From NCBI RefSeq assembly GCF_003349955.1, contig NZ_QLKQ01000013.1:1-64000 (forward strand): 64,000 bases of DNA, written 5' to 3'. The translations under genes and the position numbers were made by a program. Of the stretch, positions 45,493 through 54,320 are shown in pieces. This stretch comes from Azospirillum brasilense. GTDB lineage: Bacteria; Pseudomonadota; Alphaproteobacteria; Azospirillales; Azospirillaceae. The notes below the pieces were generated by a model that saw only the letters and a list, made by a program, of their open reading frames with translations, did no database searches and was not told where the DNA came from. Position 1 is the first letter of the stretch; every line of letters starts with the position of its first letter.

Positions 45493-45515
45493 GGGGCCTT
45501 CTCAGGCCCCTTTTT
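45493..45515 (+). terminator. Intrinsic terminator after tRNA-Leu
   Basis: GGGGCC-TTCTCA-GGCCCC is followed by TTTTT. It lies 39 bases after the tRNA end. Confidence 0.85.
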
Positions 45516-45554
45516 CATGCCCGCAAGAAGCGGGGGCCACCCCTCATCGCCCCG

Positions 45555-47774
45555 TCATTCCTCAAGCGTCCAGTTTCCGGCGGTCCGGCAGGTGCGCAGC
45601 GGCGTTCCGGCGTCCCGGCCGGCGGGGGTGGTCACGACATGGGTCAGACCGAAGCACAGGCGCCCGCGGTCCTTCGGGTCGGCGATGCGGCCCGTCACGG
45701 TGATCACCCCGGACCGCAAGCGGTCTCCCGACATCCATTCCTGGCCGACCGCGGCCCGTTCCGTGCCCGACGCGGCGAGCGCGCCGAGGAAGGCCCCGGC
45801 GACCTGCGTCTGGTCGTCCTGGTTCATGCGCAGGCGGGTGGCGTTGCTCCAGCCCGGTCCGACCAGCAGTTCCGGAGTCCGCACATTGACGGCCACCCGG
45901 TCGGCGGCGATGGCCACCGCCAGATCCAGCGGGTCCTCGGGCGCCACGCCGGGCGGCGTGTCGATCAGCCCGGTCAGGCTGGCGAGCCCGGTCCGCGTGC
46001 CTTCCCCCATCTTGCCGTCGATGGCTCCGTCGTAGCGCCCCAGCCGGGCCAGCGCCCGCTGCGCCGCCATGATCCGCTCCTCCGGGGTCAGGACGCGCGG
46101 GGCGGGCATGGGCGCGCGGCCTTCGGTGATCGCCTCGACGTCGAGCCGGTGGTTGAGGCGGCTGAAGCCCGGCCCACCGTTCCACCAGGTCAGCAGGCCG
46201 AGATGGAGCACCGCCGCGGCGGACAGCAGGACGAGCGGCCAGGATCCCTGGTCCGGCGCGCGGACCGGCCCGCCGAAGGCCGCGCCCAGCGCCCCGCGCA
46301 CCACCCCGCGCACCAGCATCCACAGGCCCAGACCGGCCATGAAGGGAAGCCCGATGTCCCAGCCCAGCCGCAGCGCCGCCGGGGCGGGCTGTTCGGGCGT
46401 GGCGCCGGTCAGCAGAGCCGGAGCGTCCACCCCCGCCACCAGCAGCAGGACCAGGGCGAGCAGCCCCGCCGCGGCGATCCAACTCCGCGTCACGGCGGTG
46501 CGGCTGGTCTCGGCGAAGCGCTCCGCCAGGACGGCGGCGATGTCCATCACGAAGGCGGGGCTGACGCAGCCCTCATGGTCAGCCACGATCGCCGCGGCGT
46601 CCGGCTCCCGGCCGTCGAGCACCGCCTCGGCGACGGAGCGGGTCAGGCGGTAGGCGCCGGCCAGGGCGAAGGCGTCGGCGGGCGGCAACGCCGCGATGCG
46701 CGCCAGCACCGGGGCCAGCACGGTGTCCAGGAATGGCGGAAGGGGGGCCGAGTCGCCGTCCGACCCGACGGTTTCCACCTCGAACGGCACGCCGTCGCAC
46801 TCCCAGGACAGCGCGACCACCGTCAGCGTGCCGCTGCGCTGGTAGAGAAGCTGTGTGCCGGAATGGCGCACCGTGGCGGGCGTGGGGTTGGCGAGCGCCG
46901 CGAAACCGGCGAATCCGGCCTCCTCAAGCGCCATCCGCACCGCCGCCGGGGCATCCGGCGGGGCGGTCAGGCTGGTGGAGGGGTGGGCGGTCAGGCGGGG
47001 ATGATGGATGTGGGTGAACTGCCCGACCCCGCCGCAGGTCTCGCAGGCGACCACCCCCTCGCCCGTGCAGACCGGGCAGCGGTGCTGGCCGCGCCCGCCG
47101 CACTCCGGGCAATCCGGTGTCTCGGCGGTTGCGCTGTGGGTGCAGCGGATCTTGCCGCCGCGACAACCGTCGCCGCCGCAGGCCCGCACCCCTCCGCCGT
47201 TGCAGCCGGTGCAGACCTCGTGCAGGTAGTAGGGGCCGCGCAGCGAGGGCAGGGGCGGCAGCGGCTCCTCCGCCGCGGCCATCGCCTCGCTGGAGACGGC
47301 CCACCGCTCGTCGAGGGGGCCGAGCAGCGTGGCGAAGCGGTGGGCCGTCTCCAGCGAGGCCGCCTCGGCGTCCAGATCGCGGGCCAGCGTCGCGTTCAGT
47401 TCGGCGGCGTTGCGGCAATAGATGGCGAATCGCACCATCTCGGCGCCCAGCCGGACCTCCACCTCCGTCGCCCAGTCGATGCTCAGGGTCAGGTGGGCGC
47501 CGACCATCACCTCGCGCTGCTGGGCTTGGCGAAGCGTCACGCCTTCCGGTGCCGGGACGTTGCCGGAGGCCGCCCGGCGCAGCCGCCGGATCAGGGCGGT
47601 CTGCGGAACCGTGGCTGGTGGAACAGCGGCGGGCGGAACGGTGGCAGGCGGAACGGTGGCAGGCGGAACGGACGGGGTGGAGCCGGGCCGCTGCGGATCG
47701 TCGGTGCGCCGATGATTCGGCCCCAGATCGGTGGGGCCGAGATCGTTCCGGTCGAAATCGAGGCTGTCGGGCAT
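45555..47774 (-). CDS. Membrane protein with DnaJ-type zinc-finger repeats and peptidoglycan-binding-like domain
   Basis: 739 residues, no named family recognised. In order: a VPPAT repeat (about 36-58); a helical region (about 75-175); and four zinc-finger-like pairs at about 188-250, with CTGCNGGG, CGGDGC, CPECGGRG, CPVCTGEG and CETCGGVG, the pattern of the DnaJ Cys-rich domain. Next is a mixed domain (about 260-430). Three to four hydrophobic helices follow (ETSRTAVTRSWIAAAGLLALVLLLVAGV; GLPFMAGLGLWMLVRGVV; LVLLSAAAVLHLGLLTWW; about 430-530). A peptidoglycan-binding-like repeat comes next (AAQRALARLGRYDGAIDGKMGEGTRTGLASLTG, about 565-597). A beta-rich end has a terminal NWTLEE. It is the last gene of a three-gene minus-strand operon. 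The helper function is unknown. Confidence 0.8.
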   Translation of the reverse strand: MPDSLDFDRNDLGPTDLGPNHRRTDDPQRPGSTPSVPPATVPPATVPPAAVPPATVPQTALIRRLRRAASGNVPAPEGVTLRQAQQREVMVGAHLTLSIDWATEVEVRLGAEMVRFAIYCRNAAELNATLARDLDAEAASLETAHRFATLLGPLDERWAVSSEAMAAAEEPLPPLPSLRGPYYLHEVCTGCNGGGVRACGGDGCRGGKIRCTHSATAETPDCPECGGRGQHRCPVCTGEGVVACETCGGVGQFTHIHHPRLTAHPSTSLTAPPDAPAAVRMALEEAGFAGFAALANPTPATVRHSGTQLLYQRSGTLTVVALSWECDGVPFEVETVGSDGDSAPLPPFLDTVLAPVLARIAALPPADAFALAGAYRLTRSVAEAVLDGREPDAAAIVADHEGCVSPAFVMDIAAVLAERFAETSRTAVTRSWIAAAGLLALVLLLVAGVDAPALLTGATPEQPAPAALRLGWDIGLPFMAGLGLWMLVRGVVRGALGAAFGGPVRAPDQGSWPLVLLSAAAVLHLGLLTWWNGGPGFSRLNHRLDVEAITEGRAPMPAPRVLTPEERIMAAQRALARLGRYDGAIDGKMGEGTRTGLASLTGLIDTPPGVAPEDPLDLAVAIAADRVAVNVRTPELLVGPGWSNATRLRMNQDDQTQVAGAFLGALAASGTERAAVGQEWMSGDRLRSGVITVTGRIADPKDRGRLCFGLTHVVTTPAGRDAGTPLRTCRTAGNWTLEE

Positions 47775-47840
47775 GGGGCGTGCGTGTCCGCGAACAGGGG
47801 CGCCGGCACAGGAAGAGGCCGCGGACGCCGGAACGGAAGG

Positions 47841-48152
47841 TCAGGCGGCGACGTCCGGCGCGGGTCCGCCACCGGTCGGCGTCCGTTCGTCGGATTCACG
47901 GTCGCCGAAATCCTCCTCCTCGGCCGCGTCGCCGGAGGCGGGCTCCGACGTGAGGCTGTCCGGCGCGGGGGCGTGGCGGACCCAGCGGCGGCCCTCCATG
48001 GCGAATCCGTGATCGCGGAACCACAGCCGCTCCGCCTCGTCGGCGGCGCGGAACAGCACCAGGGTCCAGCCGTCGCTGTCCTGCGTCCCGTCGCCGCCGT
48101 CGTCGGGCATCGCGTAGGGCTGGAGCGAATAGGGGAAGTCGTCGCGGGTCAC
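47841..48152 (-). CDS. Hypothetical acidic protein, 103 aa
   Basis: The ATG at 48152 overlaps the stop of the upstream small gene (ATGA at 48149-48152). Residues 1-65 include DGWTLVLFRAADEAERLWFRDHGFAMEGRRWVRHAP, a compact, possibly conserved segment. The C-terminal 35 residues are acidic and Gly/Pro-rich, likely disordered. No family was recognised. It is co-transcribed with the 75-aa protein and the zinc-finger membrane protein, so a shared role is likely. Confidence 0.65.
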   Translation of the reverse strand: MTRDDFPYSLQPYAMPDDGGDGTQDSDGWTLVLFRAADEAERLWFRDHGFAMEGRRWVRHAPAPDSLTSEPASGDAAEEEDFGDRESDERTPTGGGPAPDVAA

Positions 48153-48376
48153 TGCATGCCCCCCTCAGTGGAGCCGCCGGAGCCCGATGGCCGCGCCGGG
48201 GAGGACGGGGGTTCGGACCCATCCCCCTCGATCGGTTCCAGGTCGCTTGCGGCGGCGTATTTGATGAGACGGCCGTCGGCCAGACGGATGTCGTAGGTCG
48301 GCTCACCGGCAAGGGTTCGTGCGACGACGAGGGCCTCCTGGCCCGCAAACCTCACCCGTGTTCCCAACCGCAGCAT
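48149..48376 (-). CDS. Hypothetical small protein, 75 aa, beta-barrel-like N-terminus
   Basis: ATG at 48376 opens the operon. Residues 1-50 (LGTRVRFAGQEALVVARTLAGEPTYDIRLADGRLIKYAAASDLEPIE) look like a small SH3-like or KOW-like barrel. The remainder is a Ser/Pro/Gly tail. The stop overlaps the next gene's start. No family was named with confidence. Confidence 0.65.
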   Translation of the reverse strand: MLRLGTRVRFAGQEALVVARTLAGEPTYDIRLADGRLIKYAAASDLEPIEGDGSEPPSSPARPSGSGGSTEGGMQ

Positions 48377-48584
48377 TCCGCCCCCTGACTGTGTCTTGCC
48401 CGACGGTGTCTTTATCGTCGTCGCAGGCTAAGGATTCGGCCGGGGGTGTGCTGTGTCAAAAACCGGACGCCAAAGGAGCAGGGCTGTGCTTGCGGGGTTC
48501 TCCCCTTGCGGGGCTTGGTGCTCCGGGCCCTTTGCGCTGTTGATGATGCAAAAGGACAGGTGTGGTGCAACGATGGAGGTGTTC

Positions 48585-48812
48585 ATGCCCGCCCAGCAGG
48601 ACAACGGCAACCGGAAGCCGTCCGTCATCGATCTGGTCACCGATCCCGAGAAGTTCGATCAATGGCAGCGCCAGCGGGAACGCGACGAGGCGTCGGACGG
48701 GGGGGATGGCCGGGAACCTGACCGGAATGGGGGCCGGGATGAGGGCCGGGATAGGGATCGCGGCGGGGAGCCGGACCGCGGCCGGTCGGACACCCCCAGC
48801 GGTCGCGACTGA
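48585..48812 (+). CDS. Hypothetical charged protein, 75 aa
   Basis: ATG at 48585 is preferred because GGAGG lies five bases upstream; in-frame ATGs at 48573 and further up are alternatives. The first 30 residues (PAQQDNGNRKPSVIDLVTDPEKFDQWQRQRE) resemble a conserved alphaproteobacterial small-protein start. The rest is Asp/Arg/Gly-rich (GGRDEGRDRDRGGEPDRGRSD), highly charged and probably disordered. The function is unknown. Confidence 0.6.
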   Translation: MPAQQDNGNRKPSVIDLVTDPEKFDQWQRQRERDEASDGGDGREPDRNGGRDEGRDRDRGGEPDRGRSDTPSGRD

Positions 48813-48815
48813 CCG

Positions 48816-48852
48816 TTGGGCCGGGCGTCGGGCCGAGCGTTGGGCTGGGCGT
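48816..48852. repeat. 12-bp imperfect tandem repeat
   Basis: Three copies of a GGGCCGGGCGTC-type unit (GGGCCGGGCGTC, GGGCCGAGCGTT, GGGCTGGGCGTC) lie directly after the stop codon of the 75-aa gene. They probably arose by slippage. Confidence 0.6.
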
Positions 48853-48882
48853 CAGGAGAGCGGCCCCGCGTCGGTCGGGCGG

Positions 48883-49080
48883 TTACTCGGCGGCCTCGCG
48901 GGAGGGCTGCGCCTCCGTCGGAATGCCCAGCGGAGCGCCGCAGTGGAACTGCATCAGCCGGCGCTCGACCCGGATCAGGTAGGCGCGCGCGTCCAGCCCC
49001 ACGGGGCCGCGGCTGTGTTCGCGGACGAGCCTGATCGCGCGACAGGCATGACCGCATTCCGGTGTGGCAAACTGGCACAA
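48883..49080 (-). CDS. Possible small protein, 65 aa
   Basis: A GC-rich minus-strand frame could begin at TTG 49080 (GAGGCGG upstream) or much further up at 49224; the upstream part shows non-coding base use. The short form begins CQFATPECGHACRAIRLVREHSRG and continues DARAYLIRVERRLMQFHCGAPLG. Its four Cys could bind a metal. No family was recognised; it may not be a gene. Confidence 0.35.
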   Translation of the reverse strand: MCQFATPECGHACRAIRLVREHSRGPVGLDARAYLIRVERRLMQFHCGAPLGIPTEAQPSREAAE

Positions 49081-49285
49081 GGGGGTCGTCCGCCTCAGGG
49101 GTGTCGGTCCCAAAGTCTTACCCCTTTCGATAGGGTTCGTCGAGCTTCGGTTGCGACTCGAATTCAATGTCACAACGCAGCGTTCGCTCGGCACGCCGGT
49201 TGGGCACGAGGCGGTAGCATACAATAGTATGTATCGCTGAATTCGATGGTCCCGCCATGGCCGTCCGAGCCATGGTTGCGGGGGG

Positions 49286-49468
49286 TCAGTCCGACCCCGT
49301 GCCGCTCTCGGCCTGCGCGCCGGGCTGCGCGTCTTCCAGAGCCGCGAGATACTCCAGAAGCCGCTCCAGCGTCTCGGTCGGCATCCCGACGGAGGGGACG
49401 TCGTTGCGCTTGGCGGCCTTCAGCGCGGTGCGGAGCAAGGTGCGGTCGATGTCGGTCAAACCGGCCAT
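49286..49468 (-). CDS. Hypothetical small protein, 60 aa
   Basis: ATG at 49468 opens a 60-codon frame with a compact helical core (LTDIDRTLLRTALKAAKRNDVPSVGMPTETLERLLEYLAALE, residues 3-44) and a disordered Glu/Gly tail. There is no clear SD. A longer frame upstream does not look coding. It is divergent from the mechanosensitive-channel gene. Confidence 0.5.
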   Translation of the reverse strand: MAGLTDIDRTLLRTALKAAKRNDVPSVGMPTETLERLLEYLAALEDAQPGAQAESGTGSD

Positions 49469-49740
49469 GATTGTGACGTGCGTGTGAAGCGACGATGCGC
49501 AACCTGTATCATCAAGACACGCAACCACGCCATGCCCAATCCGAAGGCAGGTGCATGAAACGGTAACCCCGGACCGGGGGGCTCCGACCGCTAGGCGCGG
49601 ATTTCCGCAGCCGCACCGCTCTGTCACATCCTGGTGACACGCTGTGCCATACTTTTGCCGCGACACCGAAGAGTATAGGTATCCCTTTTCCCGGGTCGCC
49701 GGGGCCGCAGCCTTTCGCCAACACGAGATTTCGAACGGTG

Positions 49741-52389
49741 ATGCAGACTCCTTCCGCTTTCCGCCGCCGGATCGGCCGGCTCCTGGCAGCCCTGATGCTG
49801 TGTGGAACGCTGGCGGCGGGCGCCGTCGCTCCATCGGCCCTGGCCCAGTCCGCCGCCCCGGCGGCGGAGGCCGCGGCGGACTTCAAGACCAGGCTGCCGC
49901 AATGGCAGAACGCCCTGGAGCGGGCGGCCAACCGCATCGCCGGCGGCGATCTGGCGAACACCGAGTACGAGACCCTGCGCGCCGATCTGGCGAAGATCCA
50001 GCACGAGGTTCGGGAGGCCGGCGCGGCGGCCGCCGCGGCCCGCGACACCGCCCAGCGCATGCTGGACGCGCTGGGCCCGCCGCCGGCCCAGGGCGCTCCG
50101 CCGGAGGAGGCCGGGATCGCCGCGGAGCGAAAGCGCCTGACCCAGACCATCGGCGAGGCGGAGGGGCGGACCAAGCAGACCGAGCTGATCGTCACCCGCG
50201 CCGACATCCTGCTGCGCACCGCCGCCGACCAGCGCATGACCCAGCTCACCGAGCAGATCGTCCGGCGTGGGCCGGTGCCTCTGCTGCCCGCCACCTGGGC
50301 CGCCCTGCCCGAGCAGACGGCCTATGTGCAGGAGCGCATGGCGCGGGCCTTCGGCATCGTGATGGGCGACGACGAGTGGCGCGGCCGCCTGTACGGCCTC
50401 GGCGCGCTGGCCGCCATCCTGTTCCTGGTCGCCTGGCCGGTGCGCCGGGTGCTGCTGCGCCGCTACGGCCACCGCGACCTGGAGGAGCGGCCGAGCTACC
50501 GCCAGCGTGTGGTGGCGATGGCGGTGGAGGCGCTGGCCCGCTGCCTGGTGCCGCTGGTGCCGACGCTGGTGCTGAGCGGCGCCCTGGTCGGGCTGCTGCG
50601 CGACGCCGCCGACGCCGGTCCGCTGACCGCCGTGGTGGTCGGGGTGTCGGGGGGCTTGACCGCCTATTTCCTGGTCACCGGCGTCGCCCGCGCCACCCTT
50701 GCGCCCGACCATCCGTCCTGGCAGCTCGCCAACCTCGACCCGGCGAGCGCGCGGCGTCTGGTCCGCCGCGTCCCGCTCGTCATGATCGGGCTGGCGCTGG
50801 CCGGCACCGGCATCGCCCTGTCGGAGGGCATGTTCACCCCGCCGGAGCTGCGCTCGATCACCGGCTTCGGCACCATGGCGCTGATCGCCGTGTCGCTGCT
50901 GTTCCTCTACCCCGACCATCTCTGGCTCGCCGCCCCGCCGCCGGAGGCGGAGGAGACCGACGATTGCGGATGCCCGGAGCCGACGCCGGCCGCCGGACTG
51001 GACGTCACGCTGCCGTCGCCGGCGTCCGCGCCCGCCGAGGCGGCGGCCGAAGACGCGCCGCCCGTCCGTCCGCGGGTCGTCGGGCTGCGTCTGCGGCTGC
51101 TGATCGGCGCGGTGGCGCTCGCCTCGCTGGTCGCCTCGGGCGCCGGCTATCTGGTGGGCGCGATCTACGCCTCGAAGCTGATGCTGACCACGCTGATCAT
51201 CGGCGGCGTCCTGCTGGTGGCGCGTGGCGTCCTGCGCGAGCTGCTGTGCGTCCTGCTGGAGCGCGGCAGCGGACAGGTGGCCGAGGTGCGCGACATCGTC
51301 ATCGCCACCGACCGCGGCCGGCGGATGCTGGGGCAGGCCGGGCGCACGGTGATCGACGGGCTGCTGCTGACCGTGGCGGCCTTCTTCCTGCTGCCGCTGA
51401 CCGGCATGACCCTGTCGGAGATGAAGGGGCTGGCCGACGGCTTCCTCAGCGGCGTCACGGTCGGCGGCGTGCGCATCGCGCCGGGCGACATCATGTCGGC
51501 GCTGATGGTGCTTGGCGTCGTCGTCGCGGTGACCCGCTTCATCCAGCGCCAGCTCGACGAGCGCATCCTCGGCCGCGTCAACATGGACGACGGCGTGCGC
51601 AACTCCATCCGCATGGGCGTGGGCTATCTCGGCACCACCATGGCGGTGCTGATGTCGGTCGGTACGCTGGGGCTCGACCTGTCCAGCCTGGCCATGATCG
51701 CGTCGGCCCTGTCGGTCGGTATCGGCTTCGGCCTGCAGAACGTCGTCAGCAACTTCATCTCCGGCCTGATCATGCTGGTGGAGCGGCCGGTGAAGGTGGG
51801 CGACTGGGTGGTCGTCAACGGGCTGGAGGGCACCGTGCGCCGCATCAGCGTCCGCGCGACCGAGATCCAGACCTTCCAGCGCGCCTCGGTCATCATTCCG
51901 AACTCGGAATTCATCTCCAAGTCGGTGGTCAACTGGACGCTGAAGGACAAGACCACCCGCATCGAGATCAAGGTCCGCATCACCTACGACACCGACGCCC
52001 GGCAGGTCTACGCGATGCTGCTGAGGATCGGCTACGGCCACGCCCAGGTGCTGCGCAACCCGGAGCCGGTGGTGATGTTCCGCGACTTCGGGCCAAGCGG
52101 GCCGGAGTTCGAGCTGCGCTGTTTCGTCGCCAACACCGAGCACATCATCCCGGTGCGCAACGAGCTGCGCATGCGCATCCTGGAGCAGTTCCGCGAGCAG
52201 GGCATCCAGATGCCCTTCGACCAGCAGACCGTCCACATGCCGAAGGTCGAGGCGATGCTGGAGGTCCTTCTGGCCGAGCGCCGCGCCCAGGCCGGCGGCG
52301 CGCCGGAGCTTCAGGTGGTCGCCGACGGCGGCAAGGTCGTCCCGCTGGCCGACACGCTCAGCGACCGCGGGCCGCGCACCGCGACCTGA
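49741..52389 (+). CDS. MscS/MscK-like mechanosensitive channel with DUF3772 region
   Basis: 882 residues from ATG 49741; GTG 49738 is in frame. The signal peptide runs to about residue 36. A coiled-coil periplasmic region (about 40-185) and a DUF3772-like segment precede about eight to nine helices (residues 215-560). The pore and MscS core lie at about 605-790: NSIRMGVGYLGTTMAVLMSVGTLGLDLSSLAMIASALSVGIGFGLQNVVSNFISGLIML, then RPVKVGDWVVV and the C-terminal domain. Such channels open under membrane tension to release solutes. An acidic, Ala/Pro-rich loop with DCGCPEP (about 400-440) separates helices, so a redox or metal role for this loop is possible but unproven. Confidence 0.92.
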   Translation: MQTPSAFRRRIGRLLAALMLCGTLAAGAVAPSALAQSAAPAAEAAADFKTRLPQWQNALERAANRIAGGDLANTEYETLRADLAKIQHEVREAGAAAAAARDTAQRMLDALGPPPAQGAPPEEAGIAAERKRLTQTIGEAEGRTKQTELIVTRADILLRTAADQRMTQLTEQIVRRGPVPLLPATWAALPEQTAYVQERMARAFGIVMGDDEWRGRLYGLGALAAILFLVAWPVRRVLLRRYGHRDLEERPSYRQRVVAMAVEALARCLVPLVPTLVLSGALVGLLRDAADAGPLTAVVVGVSGGLTAYFLVTGVARATLAPDHPSWQLANLDPASARRLVRRVPLVMIGLALAGTGIALSEGMFTPPELRSITGFGTMALIAVSLLFLYPDHLWLAAPPPEAEETDDCGCPEPTPAAGLDVTLPSPASAPAEAAAEDAPPVRPRVVGLRLRLLIGAVALASLVASGAGYLVGAIYASKLMLTTLIIGGVLLVARGVLRELLCVLLERGSGQVAEVRDIVIATDRGRRMLGQAGRTVIDGLLLTVAAFFLLPLTGMTLSEMKGLADGFLSGVTVGGVRIAPGDIMSALMVLGVVVAVTRFIQRQLDERILGRVNMDDGVRNSIRMGVGYLGTTMAVLMSVGTLGLDLSSLAMIASALSVGIGFGLQNVVSNFISGLIMLVERPVKVGDWVVVNGLEGTVRRISVRATEIQTFQRASVIIPNSEFISKSVVNWTLKDKTTRIEIKVRITYDTDARQVYAMLLRIGYGHAQVLRNPEPVVMFRDFGPSGPEFELRCFVANTEHIIPVRNELRMRILEQFREQGIQMPFDQQTVHMPKVEAMLEVLLAERRAQAGGAPELQVVADGGKVVPLADTLSDRGPRTAT

Positions 52390-52392
52390 CGC

Positions 52393-52626
52393 TCAGGGCT
52401 GCGGCTCCGCCGGCTTGCGGCGCCGCAGGGAGGTCACCTTGGGCGGGGCCGCGGCGGACTCGGGCAGGGGCTGCCAGCCGGCGATGGCGCGCACGCAGCG
52501 CAGCGCCTCCGGGTTGTTGGCGAAGACCGGAAACAGCCGGCGCAGCTCCACCACGGCGGACCATTCTCCACGCTCGTGGAAGGCTTGGCGGATCGTTTCG
52601 GCTTCGCTTTCGCTGACGGTGAACAT
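52393..52626 (-). CDS. Hypothetical small protein, 77 aa
   Basis: ATG at 52626 (GGAG thirteen bases upstream). Residues 1-50 (FTVSESEAETIRQAFHERGEWSAVVELRRLFPVFANNPEALRCVRAIAGW) form a helical, conserved-looking core. The tail is Pro/Arg-rich. No family was named. It overlaps nothing and converges with the mechanosensitive channel gene 3 bases apart. Confidence 0.6.
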   Translation of the reverse strand: MFTVSESEAETIRQAFHERGEWSAVVELRRLFPVFANNPEALRCVRAIAGWQPLPESAAAPPKVTSLRRRKPAEPQP

Positions 52627-52989
52627 GGCGCCAGAGTGCTCCGCGGACCGGTGGCGCGCAAGTCGTCTCGGCGCCGGAAGCAGCCCTTTGCCGTGGCCCC
52701 GATGCGCTGTCAAGGAAAGTTGTTCACAGGCGAACACATCCTTCGCTTGACTCCGGTTGCGGGGCGGGGCAGCCCACGGACCAAGGCCGGAACGGCGGGT
52801 CGGGCGCGAAAACTCCTTGATCGGCGCGGTTTTCTAATGTGAGCAAAAAATAGGCATTTCTGCCGGACCCCTTGAGGGGCCGCTCCTCCCTTCGGTTACC
52901 CCTCGATTCGCCAACAGAGTTATCCACAGAATCTGGGGATATCCGAAATATTGACATATCAGTCGAGCCGGTCAGTCGGGCTGGCCCTC
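52627..52989. other. Intergenic region with repeat copy B
   Basis: 363 bases between two minus-strand genes. The 65-bp element at 52894-52958 is the second copy of the repeat at 16367-16431. A CCCCTTGAGGGGCC hairpin at 52868-52880 precedes it. No gene is visible in the rest. Confidence 0.6.
52894..52958 (-). repeat. 65-bp dispersed intergenic repeat, copy B (perfect DnaA box)
   Basis: Contains TTATCCACA at 52920-52928, identical to the E. coli DnaA box consensus. It sits in an imperfect palindrome TTATCCACAG-AA-TCTGGGGATA. The whole 65 bp is about 80 % identical to 16367-16431. On the minus strand it begins 32 bases after the stop codon of the MFS gene. Confidence 0.75.
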
Positions 52990-54141
52990 TCAGGCCGGGC
53001 GGCGGATCAGCCGCACCGCCCCAACGCCCAGCAGCATGGTCAGCGCGCCGCCGAACAGGAACAGGGCGGGCAGCCCGACCTGATGGGCGACCGCCCCGTA
53101 GACCACCGGCCCGATCCCCTGCCCCAGGAAGAAGGAGGAGGCGAAGAGGGCGAGCGCCGACCCGCGCGCCGTCGCCGACAGCTCCGTCGCCTGGGTCTGC
53201 ATGGTGTTGTGCAGCATGTAGAAGCCGAATCCGGCGACCAGGAACAGCAGGGACACCACCGGCCAGGGCACGGGGGCGAGCATCGCCAGATAGGCCCCGC
53301 CGGCCACGAGGCCGCCGGCCCCCATCATCCCCCATTGGCCGAGCGTGCCGAGCAGGCGCCGCACGATGAAACTGTAGACGACCCCGCCGATGGCGAAGGC
53401 GGCGAGCGTCACCCCGGCCTCGAACGCACCCTCCGCCCCGTGGCGGGCCAGCATGGGGGCGACGAAGGGGAAGACGCCGAAGATCAGCAGCCCTTCCGCC
53501 GCCACCGTCGCGAAGACCCAGACCGACACCGGATTCGCCAGGACGGAGGCGTAGCGCGCCCGGGCATCCGCGATGGACAGGCGGTGCCGCTCCTCGCGCT
53601 CGCCCTTCAGGAGCAGGGCGGCGGTCAGCGCGATCAGGCCGGTCACCAGCGCGGCCAGGGCGAAGACGGTGCGCCAGCCCGCCACCTCCGACAGGGCGCC
53701 GGCCACGGCGGAGCCGGACATCTGGCCGAGGATGACCGCCAGCAGGAAGCGGCTGATGGCGAACTGCCGCTCGGTGTAGACGACCCGGTCGCCGATCAGC
53801 GCCATGGAGGCCGGGATGATCCCCCCGGCGAAGGCGCCGGCGAGCATCCGCGAGCCCAGAACGCTGTAATAGCCGGGGGTCACCGCCGACAGCGCCACGC
53901 CGATGGTCAGCACGACCAGCGACAGGCGGATCAGCCGCGTCTTGCCGATGGCGTCGCCGACCGGCCCGAGGATGAGCTGCATCGCCGCGTAGGGCAGCGT
54001 GTAGGCGGAGGAGAGCAGGGCCGCCTCGGCCACGCCGATGCCGAGATCCGACGCGATGACGGTCAGCATCGGGTCGGTGGTGCGCAGCGAAAAGGCACTC
54101 GCGAAACCGGCGAGGCCGAGCATCAGGATGAGAAGGCGCAT
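52990..54141 (-). CDS. MFS transporter, drug:H+ antiporter-1 type
   Basis: 383 residues with twelve helices. The family motif in the loop between helices 2 and 3 reads GPVGDAIGKTRLIRLS (about 60-75). Motif C-like GQMSGSAVAGALSEVAGWRTVFALAALV (about 140-170) suggests an antiporter. Most similar in form to the AraJ/Bcr/YnfM exporter group; the substrate is unknown. It begins ATG 54141 and is followed by the repeat copy B. Confidence 0.88.
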   Translation of the reverse strand: MRLLILMLGLAGFASAFSLRTTDPMLTVIASDLGIGVAEAALLSSAYTLPYAAMQLILGPVGDAIGKTRLIRLSLVVLTIGVALSAVTPGYYSVLGSRMLAGAFAGGIIPASMALIGDRVVYTERQFAISRFLLAVILGQMSGSAVAGALSEVAGWRTVFALAALVTGLIALTAALLLKGEREERHRLSIADARARYASVLANPVSVWVFATVAAEGLLIFGVFPFVAPMLARHGAEGAFEAGVTLAAFAIGGVVYSFIVRRLLGTLGQWGMMGAGGLVAGGAYLAMLAPVPWPVVSLLFLVAGFGFYMLHNTMQTQATELSATARGSALALFASSFFLGQGIGPVVYGAVAHQVGLPALFLFGGALTMLLGVGAVRLIRRPA

Positions 54142-54320
54142 GGGTGGCGTCGGCCGGTCTATGGTCTGGGGCTGGCGGGGGGGACAACCCTAAAGCAGGT
54201 GCGGCCGTCCGTCGCACGGCAAGATGGCCATGGCACCCATGCGCGTGCATGATCCGACGCGCCTCGACCGCCGTATAGAGCAGGGCCCTACCGACCAGCG
54301 CCGCCGACCGGGAGACCGTC

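Noticed and set aside
45399..48296. 965-codon plus-strand open frame starting in tRNA-Leu
   Set aside because: It starts within a tRNA gene and passes antisense through the zinc-finger operon. It has no conserved pattern.
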